NCBI GenBank assembly: GCA_963971405.1
Contig: OZ020484.1
Location: 39,082,770-39,146,769 of the forward strand
DNA length: 64,000 nucleotides
Direction of reading: 5' to 3'
DNA from: Psococerastis gibbosa
Lineage: Eukaryota > Arthropoda > Insecta > Psocodea > Psocidae
Numbering within the stretch: position 1 is the first letter of the stretch; each line of letters opens with the position of its first letter. Positions 49,181 to 57,978 of this stretch are shown here, piece by piece. The notes below the pieces were generated by a model that was not told the DNA's origin, made no database searches, and saw only the letters and a list, made by a program, of their open reading frames with translations. A program made the translations under genes and the position numbers.

Positions 49181-52100
49181 ATGGCAATCCATAAACTAAG
49201 TAAATTGTTTCAACCAAAAATTGTCACTCCACCTGGAAAGACACGATTGCATGAGGCTACTTCTCTCAGTCAAAAGGTTAGTCAGTATTCAGTGACTACT
49301 AATAGTAAGCAGTAGCAATTAACATGCTAGTGAGGCTCCAGAGGAAGAGGGAACGAGCTGGTTGAAAGAGCAGTGATAAACTTATTGGTACTAGTACTAC
49401 TATTTTCCTACAACACACACTGAATATGAATATGGGACTTGGAGTAGCCCAGATTTACTGTATGCAGATGCAAATCATGTCGGCACGAAATTTTGTAAGG
49501 ATGGGCTTAGTAGTAGCCTACCCAGCTTTCTACAATGGACTCTGTAGTTTTCCAGGCAATAATTGCATTTATACATTTACTATCCAGTTTTATTTTCTTA
49601 CAGTTATTATTAGACTTGGGAATCGTGAGGCCTACAAACGCGGGCACGTCTGTCCTCTTACCACTCGCCATCAGATCTTTAGAAAAATTAAAGAGCGTCG
49701 TAAGAAACGAATTGGCCAGAGCTGGGTGTCAAGAAATATCTTTGCCATCATTAACCCCACTTGAGTTATTGGAAAAAACAAATCGCGATAAAATACCGGA
49801 ACTCTTTACGTTGCGGGACCGACATAATAATGGGCTTGTACTAAGCCCGACACATGAAGAGGCAATAGTCAGTCTCTTAGCTTCAATTAATCCATCTTAT
49901 AAACAGTTGCCCTTGGCGCTTTTTCAAATGACGAACAAATTTCGTGATGAAATGAAACCAAAATTTGGTTTAATAAGGTCTCGGGAATTTCTAATGAAAG
50001 ACTTATATTGCTTTAGTGCCACTGTCGAGGAGAGCAGAAAGTTATACGAAGAAATAAACGTCTGCTATGCCAGTATTCTGAGAAGGCTTGAAGCACCTTT
50101 CGTCCTTGTGGAAGGATGTACTGGAGAAATAGGTGGAACGTTATCCCATGAATTCCACATAGTGTCAGACATCGGAGAAGACAAGTTAATTATATGTAAT
50201 GACTGTGGGTATGGTGAAAACACATCACTGGCCAAAGACGGAAAGAAATGTTCAAAATGCAACAGTACTCAGCTCTCAAATAAAGCGGGCATAGAGGTAA
50301 GCTAAGTTAGGCTTTGCACGCAGATCGTCCTATATTTCTTCTTACAGGCTTTTAATGACTGCTGTTCAAGTTGTCAGCCGATCATAGTTTTTGCCCTGCC
50401 CTCCAGGAACTGACCGATTATTAGATAGACTGGTTTTATTTAGCAGGCTAACAAACCCGTCAAACCATCATTGGTGGCGACAGTCTCACGTTTCACATCA
50501 ATCATTGAAGGAGTATGATCGCGAGTACTCCTTTTAACATAATTATTGACTGACATTTCGAATATTTATTTCAGGTGGGACATTCATTTCTCCTAGGCAC
50601 AACGTATTCTAAACCTATGAATGGAGCTTTCAAAGCAAAAGACCAATCACTCCAGAATTTCGAGATGAGTTGCCATGGTATTGGAATTTCTCGTCTTTTG
50701 GCAGCTATCGTAGAGTCGTTATCTACAGCTGATGAAGTCCGATGGCCGGTGTCTATAGCGCCATTTAGAATCTGTGTAATACCGCCGAAGGTAAGTTGTT
50801 TCTGTTACCTTAACTTTTTTGTTTCATTTTATTCGACGGACGTTGGGGCTCAATCAACCTTTACAATCCCGCGTATTAAAAGTTAGTAAGTGTAATAACC
50901 GACGAATGAGGTTTGTAATATTACAACCTAAAACGAAATTTATCTGGGGGTCAATCGTGGCTACAGACAATTGAACTCACCTGCGATGGTTGATGAGGTT
51001 TTTTAAAATGTAATACAATCCGTTTGAATGCGAATACAAACTGTTAATGACTAATGATGGCAATGGGTCAACTTTGTTTCGTTCATAGTCTACTGAACAA
51101 CTCTATTAAGAGACATTACTTGAATTTTCTGAGATATACTCAGGCATGGTAATTGGTCACATTTTTGCCGGGCTCACAAGGGAGGACGCGCAAGACAGAA
51201 CCGTCTGGAAACGCCGGAGCTCTGCCGCCGACCCTCCATGAGAAAATGGCTTGGAAAAGTAAAGTAAGATTTAAAAAGTGAATTTTAATTGAAAAGTGGA
51301 AAATTGCCCTCTCACTGTCACATGGTAATGCAGATGTGGAACGAAGCTTTTCGATTTCAAGCCACAATATGTTGCAATCACCAGAGAACTGCTGGAGTCA
51401 GCTATCAAGCCTACCTTGAAAAAGCAAGAACGAGAACAAGAACGAAAATATAGAAAAAAGAACCAAAAGGTGCTGCAGAGGAATTGCAACAAAAGGTTTT
51501 GAAGGAAAAGAATAAATCTGCATAAACAGCATAAACTTTAGCATGACAAGAAAAAAAACTGAAGATAGTGACCAAAAGGCGAATGAAGCTCAAGCGAAAT
51601 TAAAGCAGGCAATCGAAAGTAAAATAAAAATTTTCCATTTTAAATTTTGGTCACTTTTTCCTACTTTTTTTTAGCGTGTATTTCATTTATGTAACTTTTT
51701 TCTTCTTTCTTTGCGGGACTCTCGAATACATGTGGTGTGTGTCAGAAATGGTTTTATGAAGATTTGATGAATTTAAAGGTTGCCATAGCTGTCCCCAATA
51801 CCGAAATACTTGTGTGATAATTTGATTAATTATTTTCTTAATGTCTTAATGGTCAGCGCTACCCAATGGAAGAGCTGACATTCTAGAACACTATGAAAGC
51901 TTAAGTATTCGGTTATAATTTCAGGCTGGCAGTAATGAAGAAAAAACGGAGGTGTCAGCAACGGACCTTACCAATGAGTTATCTCGTGCTTATGAAGATG
52001 ACATAATAATTGATGACAGGACTCACTTGACAATTGGCAAAAGGCTCATGGAGGCTAAGAGGCTTGGTTATCCAAATATAATAGTAATTGGAAAGGCTGC

Positions 52101-52194
52101 TCTAGGACCCAGTCCTACGCTGGAACTATTCAGAAGTAATATGGCTGCGCCAACTAATGTTCGCCCCTCTGATTTGTACAATGTTATAGGCTAA
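49181..52194 (+). CDS. PARS2: Mitochondrial prolyl-tRNA synthetase
   Basis: Exons 49181-49276, 49604-50296, 50575-50790 and 51925-52194, all phase 0, give 424 aa (human about 475). It charges mitochondrial tRNA-Pro with proline. Residues 1-32 are basic with a single acidic residue and fit a mitochondrial targeting peptide. The class II core is clear: THEE at 115-118, motif 2 FRDE at 145-148 with RSREFLMKDLYCF from 157, and motif 3 GIGISR at 298-303 with its arginine. The IGGTLSHEF segment and the anticodon-binding domain (VRWPVSIAPFRICVIPPK, then DDRTHLTIGKRL) follow. The insertion domain of bacterial ProRS is absent, as in other animal PARS2 proteins. Exon 1 supplies GKTRLHEATSLSQK, then KLLLDLGIVRPT, as in the family. 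An AATAAA signal follows the stop by about 145 bp. Intron 3 carries a hAT transposase relic. Confidence 0.96.
51290..51420 (+). pseudogene. hAT-type transposase C-terminal relic in PARS2 intron 3
   Basis: The frame starting at 51290 reads EKWKIALSLSHGNADVERSF and continues SISSHNM, ending in a stop near 51418. SHGNADVERSFS matches the conserved end of the hAT dimerisation domain (pattern S-N-x-x-x-E-R-x-F-S). Nothing of the catalytic domain is recognisable around it. The flanking AAG-rich stretch (51420-51600) has no clear origin. Confidence 0.55.
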
Positions 52195-52337
52195 ACTTAA
52201 CAGCCTGGTTTCCACTACAGTAAATTCTTATCATTGCGGCGGTTTCATATTATTCGAAACTTGTTTAATTTGTATTGGTTCCAATTCAAATTTTTTAATT
52301 GATTATGCTGCAGTATTCATTATTCTGAAAAACCTAA

Positions 52338-52343
52338 AATAAA
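52338..52343 (+). terminator. Likely PARS2 polyadenylation signal
   Basis: The first AATAAA after the PARS2 stop, 144 bp downstream. Confidence 0.5.
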
Positions 52344-53547
52344 GTAACAGTAACTGTAATGTGATGCATGAATAATTGGGTTAATCAAGCGATTTTTCTT
52401 GGTTTAACCATTCGACACTAAATTTTTTAAAATATAAATATTACATCAATTCACATTTTAAATGGATTTTTTCTTATTCAAAGATCTTGGTTAAATACTA
52501 ATATTTATAAGGATTGTTTATTTTTATCAGGCGTTCACGTCATGAAAAATATGGGAAGTGCCGGGAAAACTGACGTCCATATCTTGGCATATTTTCAAAT
52601 TTTCTATTTAAACAATTATACTGACTGACTGACTGACTGCATAGTCGACAGTTACTGAATGTTCTCTTGTATAAAATATTATGGATTTTAAAATTAAGAC
52701 AAAATTGGCTAGTTCTTTTTATATTCAATAAAACTTAAAATGCATATTAAATGTGTACAAGTTAACAATTTAATTGTTAATTAATTAACGAGAACAGTGC
52801 TTTTAAACCGCCGGAAACAATGAATGCAATGGCGGCGCAGGTTTATGTGTATTTACCATAGGACATGAAAACCAAATTTCGTATCCAGTTTTATTATTAA
52901 GATTTATTGAATCGAACATTGGAACAATATTAGTGTGTTATCAGGGGGATTAATAGCTTTAAATTGGTTCGGTATGACCCTGAAGTTTTGTGTTCACATT
53001 TACGTTATGTTCATCGTATGACGGTGCTAGTGAGCCTACACAAGCTAAGTACAGAGCCCCCAAACTTTTGCGTACTTTTTGTAACCTTTTAATTTTGTTG
53101 TTTGTTTTTAAAGTAATACTTTCCACATTTTATAACTTCATAAGTACAACTGAATAATTTAAGTTTTTAAATGTATCCCGGCAACCCAAGTCCTGTTGAG
53201 GAACTTAGGGCCGGGATAACTGTGTTTTATAAGTGTTTTTTTTTTTTTTTTTAAATAAATATTAAACTAAACATAAACTAACCGAAAGTCAAATTTGCCA
53301 TATTTAGCTGAGAGCCTCCTAAGGCTCCCGAAGGAAATATGCATACATTTAAAATTAGAATAAATAATTAAATATTGCATTAAAGTTGAATTAATAGTAA
53401 TTTTACCGTAATTTACAAAGGACATACAGTAGCACAAACTATGATCAGAATCTTTCTATCTTTAGCACTTGTAGGCCTATATGCCATTGAATATCTTAGC
53501 GTCTACGGGTTTAGCTATTGGCGGTGTAACTGACTTCTCACAGCCCT
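52344..53547. other. Intergenic 3' of PARS2
   Basis: It contains a (CTGA)4 microsatellite near 52621-52637 and A/T runs (for example ~53240). No gene seen. Confidence 0.5.
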
Positions 53548-53936
53548 TTAAGAGTGTACAGCCCGTAGGAAATTGGCAACCCGAAATTTATTCCTTTTTA
53601 TTTATTTAATTAACTAAGCATGTTATTAAAGATTTGGCTCATCAAAGTTGTAGAAGACTACTTCATGCATCATATTATAAGACATTTTTAATTTTCGAAA
53701 TTGTAGTTTATTCATAAACATGCAGATATTTTATAAACAATAAGTTTTCACGTAAAAGCGATTTTATAAAAAAACTGCAATTTCGAAAACTAAAAATACC
53801 TTGTTATATGATGCGTGAAGTAGTCTTCTACAACTTTGATGAGCCAAATCTTTAATAACATGATTAGTTAATTAAATAAAAAATAAAAAGTATTACATTT
53901 CGGGTTGCCAATTTCCTACGGGCTGTACACTCTTAA
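53548..53936. mobile_element. Long foldback element, copy 3 (intergenic, 3' of PARS2)
   Basis: Best preserved copy: TTAAGAGTGTACAGCCCGTA at the left, GGGCTGTACACTCTTAA at the right, with TTAA at both borders. Confidence 0.85.
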
Positions 53937-54018
53937 CGACTGTTCTTACCACATTCTATAGGTTAAAGGCAGATTTAAAATATTTTGTAAGCAAGGAATG
54001 GTCGTGAAATTTATACGA

Positions 54019-54298
54019 AGTTAATTAATTTCTCGTTCCACAGCAGCAAAGTGGTCCGATGAAAAATTAATAAAATATGAAAGCTTTAAGAAAAAACTTG
54101 TAAGTTTTCCCTGGTGATTTACTACTATTCTATAAAATCTGTTTAATGCTATTTATCGGGGTTTACTGAAGTTTAATAATATTTTCAGCCTTCACGTAAG
54201 AAAATGTAAATTTTCTGCTAAAGCTCGTATTTTTTATTAAATTTTCATCTGACCACGTTCATATTTTTGCGGTTGTGAACGAGAAATTAACTAATGTC
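54019..54298. mobile_element. Short TIR element (AGTTAATTAATTTCTCGTTC)
   Basis: The left end AGTTAATTAATTTCTCGTTC, CACA is inverted at the right (TGTGAACGAGAAATTAACT). The left half has a diverged relative at 41883-42075 with the same CTCGTTCCACAGC word. Confidence 0.6.
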
Positions 54299-55172
54299 GA
54301 GAGAAATACACAACCATTCCTTTTTTACAAAATAATTTGAAATCTGAACTTTAACAAGATCCTATGCAGGTGATTTTTTCGGCTTTATCGTCTTATAGTA
54401 AATAATGGCAATGAGCTGCCATTCCGCAAATGTTTTCTTAAAGAATCTTTAACACCAGGTTTGTAAGAGAATTCTCCAAGACGATTCCTGGCCAAAATAG
54501 TTTTCCTGGTGTTATGAGGCTCTGGCCTACAGGCTACGTGTACCGTATAGCTTGAGAGGCACTACACAATAATAATTAAAACTTGATTTATTATAAAAAT
54601 TTATCAGAGTCAGAGAGAGTATGGTAATAAAAGGAATAGTTGTTAAAATACATTTTATATTGTACAAACAATGACTTATTAATTTTAGCATAAGGCACGT
54701 CATTTTATTACTAAACTACACTAGATTGTAAAAGTAATTTATATCAACCAGAAAATTTTACTACCTGGTTATAGCAGAGATTAATCAGGACGAAGTAAGT
54801 TTTCGATTTATTTAAAATACAACCGGATGTCATATAAAAAAATGACAATGATAGTAAAGTAGCTAGGTTCTTGATTCATGGCAAAGTAGTTGAAAAATGA
54901 GTCTGACCTATAACTGTGAAAGCCTACCCTCCTATAGTATAGACCCAGGTATAGACCCATCCATAAAAAATGGAATCAATTGAAAACACTACAATAATAG
55001 GTGATAATAATGCACTCACGCTCAATGCAGCGCGTCGGGAAGGTGGCAAGAAATTATAATACATTCAGATATACACTTGGCATTAAACTATGAACTTTGG
55101 TTGAAGAGGTAAACTCCTCATTATAACCAAAATTAGAGGATGTAGAAAATATATGTAAGTGTTATACATACC
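54299..55172. other. Intergenic left of the Harbinger element
   Basis: No supported gene or repeat border. Confidence 0.5.
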
Positions 55173-55561
55173 AGTGGGATTCACTCTGTTGATAGAAAAG
55201 GGAATAGAAAAATCGAAAAATAGCTCAGAGTGAGGATACCTCCGTCAACGGTAGAAATAGAGAAAGTTTTTAAGGAGGTAAAAATTGAAATTCTATGCTA
55301 CAAGGCACTTCCAACAGGTGTGGGCGCTACGGTCTTGTCTTTTTGTCAGTTTGTTTTTGTTTTTGTTTTTAGCCGTGTAATTTGTTTTTGATTTTAGCAG
55401 GTGTTTTTTTCACTTTAAGTTTAAACTTATTTTTCATTACCTACCTACCTATGCCTACATGCCTAAATTAGGAAATACGTTGAAAGCCATGAACTTCCTC
55501 GCGGAAAAATGCAATGCAATGATGTGCGAGAATTTTGAAGAGGAGGAAGAAATACTAAGTC

Positions 55562-55870
55562 ATGCCATCGACGATATTTCTGTGGTCATGTCAATACGGT
55601 AGGCCTGTAGCGTACGCTTTTGCATTGGGTCTGTCCCTAAATCTAAGGAGTGGTGGACCAACGTGCTTCCGAGCCACGAGTCCACGACGAAATGTGCGGT
55701 TCAACATTTTCATGAGAGTTTTGCATTGGCCAAATGAACAGGAAAGAAGAGAAATCGTCAATGCAAAAATTCACGAGCTGCCTCATTGTATTGGCTACTT
55801 AGACGGTTGTGGGGAATTCCTACTCACGCAAACAAAATTATGCCATCAAAGCGCAAGATGTACAAGATAA
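55562..55870 (+). pseudogene. Harbinger transposase fragment
   Basis: The ORF carries LHWPNEQERREIVNAKIHEL followed by PHCIGYLDGC. This matches the segment of HARBI1-like DDE transposases that ends F-P-x-C-x-G-x-x-D-G, where the aspartate is the first catalytic residue. The rest of the DDE domain is missing; the frame diverges at once downstream and a separate open stretch (55491-55600) ends in a stop. It is the transposase gene of the surrounding element, truncated. Confidence 0.6.
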
Positions 55871-56154
55871 TACAGCCGGTACCAGTAAAAGGAAGGCGCT
55901 CATGGAAACAGTTTTAAAGCTATGATGCAGCCTCTGTCAATTATAAGTATTTTATAGCTAGCCCATTCGTTCTTTTTCAATGATTGACTTACGACAGCAG
56001 CAATAACAATTCGTATAAATAGTATCATAACTAATGTAATCAAATTAAATAACTAATGTATTAAGGCCTATATACAAAGCAAATATGGTTCAATGTTTTA
56101 TTGATTTGACAGTTGAATAATAAATTAACACTTAAATTGTATCGAACGACACAT

Positions 56155-56345
56155 TTTGAATTCAATATAATAACGAAGGCTTTCACGGTTGGAGTCTAAT
56201 AAGGGGACAGAAGAATCCGGGCTAATAGGCCTTGGTCGATTTCAAAGTAGGCTTCCAAACGTTTCGTCAACAACTGCGTACGACATCTTCAGTGGGGTTA
56301 CGTACACCTATACTTCTAAGGTTGTATCGCGGTGGTATCGTAGCA
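56155..56345 (-). mobile_element. Penelope-like terminal fragment with hammerhead-like core
   Basis: On the minus strand the sequence has CACTGAAGATGTCG, a short stem partner, then GACGAAACGTTTGG, followed by GTGAAAGCCTTCG near the end. This string is typical of Penelope-like element terminal repeats, which often carry hammerhead ribozyme motifs (CUGANGA...GAAA). The assignment rests on motif resemblance only. Confidence 0.4.
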
Positions 56346-56866
56346 ACTGACTGACTGACTGGTGCTGTGGTGCAGGTATGGTTCGATGCGCAGGCGCTCT
56401 CGTTTCTGATTGGGTCATTGGCGTCATTCTTTTTGTTGTTGTCTGGGCGGTTGGTTTCTGAAACAGAAAGAAAAACCGGAGATGTGTAGACCTAACTGCA
56501 TTCAAAAATATAGAATCCATGCACCACACCAATATTATTATTCGTAGCAAAATTACTGAACGCCGTATGCCAATGTACAGTAACTCCAAATTTCCTGCAG
56601 AATAGCCCTAAGGAATAATTTACCTAAATACCCGAACCAATGCAAAAAAACACAGTCCATAAGGCATAAGTACAGTACTTACGTACTTCAAAGGAACGAA
56701 GTAGTTGTGACTGCGACTTTTTTAAGCGTAAAACTTACGTGTTAATAACAATCAATTGTAATCCTAATTCCTAGTATGTTTCGGCGATTTTCAGATGGGT
56801 ATCAACAGCAAATAACGTAAGCAGCATATTTAATTTTGATATAAACACACGCAACTTACCTCCAAA

Positions 56867-56986
56867 TTAAGCTTCTTGTACTTTGGCTGTTAATATCTCA
56901 AGGAACTTATTAACAGCTTCCTCAGTCCACCTCTCGCTACATATTTCCTTCTGTTTTTTGTCGTTTATTTGTCTTGTACAACTCAT
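56867..56986 (-). pseudogene. Myb/SANT-like DNA-binding ORF of the Harbinger element
   Basis: A 39-residue ORF starts MSCTRQINDKKQKEICSERW and continues TEEAVNKFLEILTAKVQEA. The W-T-x-E-x-x-x-x-F-L spacing is the first helix of the Myb/SANT (trihelix-like) protein that PIF/Harbinger elements encode next to their transposase. A stop codon interrupts it just before a good donor site (GGAG|GTAAGT), so the gene appears broken. Confidence 0.5.
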
Positions 56987-57309
56987 TTTTAAAATTAAAT
57001 AATTAAATATGAGCAATAAAAACAACAAATATGGTCGACCGTTTGCTTTGTTTTTGATTCCCCAAGTATTAGAAAACCGTAGAAAGACAGGATTAACACA
57101 TGTCCTTATGGCATTATTTCTACCGTAGAAAAACTAGTTCTATTTCTACTTTCTACCAACAGAGTGAATCCCCCTACCATACAATACTGCAATTGAATAA
57201 AGCATTTACTTTATGCCATAAAGTAAGCTCAAAGACCTGCTCGGTTAGATAGTTGTCTGGCAATACGAATCTTGTCAATACGAACATTTAAGTAGAGGAT
57301 TTAGAGGTC

Positions 57310-57381
57310 GGGCTTGTGGTCCAGCTGTTAAGATGACGCACCGGATACGCGTAGATCGTGGGTTCGAATCCCGCCAAGTCC
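57310..57381 (+). tRNA. tRNA-like gene or tRNA-derived pseudogene
   Basis: Seven-base acceptor strands GGGCTTG and CAAGTCC pair, the T arm GTGGGTTCGAATCCCGC is intact, and a T7 run (57384-57390) follows as a Pol III stop. The D arm pairs over only three bases and the anticodon stem has an A-C mismatch with a non-U33 loop (CCGGATA), so no anticodon can be assigned. It is probably a pseudogene or the head of a SINE. Confidence 0.45.
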
Positions 57382-57978
57382 AGTTTTTTTATATCCTCAA
57401 ATTTCGGTTAGAAGTTACAATGTTTAAACTGCCGTCCAAGATTATACGTAGATATGTGTGAAGACTATACAAAAATGTTATTATTTTACAGTGACTGTTG
57501 TTTTTCGGCTCTTACTTTTGGAAAACATGAAACGAAAAACTTTAAGAGCATTTTTCAAGAATCACTTTGTATAAACAACCAATAAGGTGGATAGACGTAT
57601 TCTATCTATGCTACTATAACAATAAAATCTTACACCTACAGTACATTTGGAGAACATAGTGTCTGGGGGAAGATTTTAAATTTCAATTAACGAAGTTAGC
57701 AGACTTTTAAAATTAGTCAAATAATGTCATAAAATTGTAGATTTTTCAATGAGTTAAATTAATTTAATTTGAAATCTTCCATTTTAGCAATTATTGCGGC
57801 TACCGTTCCCATTTTTAAATTTTCTTAACTCCGATAACTCTATGGAGAAGTATAGGCTAAATTAAAGTTTTGACATCCATAGCCATATCACCAACTCTGA
57901 AAGTATTTTGAAGGTTAATCGGACTTAATGCGTGTCATTTTTTTTACACTGGCCCACTATACAATCATAATGCGATAC

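Larger units (their letters stand above)
55173..57175. mobile_element. PIF/Harbinger-type DNA transposon with TIRs and 3-bp target duplication
   Basis: The ends are inverted repeats: the left begins AGTGGGATTCACTCTGTTGA and the right, read inward, AGGGGGATTCACTCTGTTGG, and both continue TAGAAA. ACC flanks each side (55170-55172 and 57176-57178), a 3-bp duplication as expected of PIF/Harbinger, though the usual target is TWA. Inside are a transposase fragment (plus) and a Myb/SANT-like ORF (minus), the two-gene layout of Harbinger. A Penelope-like fragment appears nested at about 56155-56345. The element is defective. Confidence 0.7.

Noticed and set aside
49426..49764. 112-codon ORF overlapping PARS2 exon 2
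   Set aside because: A different frame from the synthetase; PARS2 motifs settle the correct frame.
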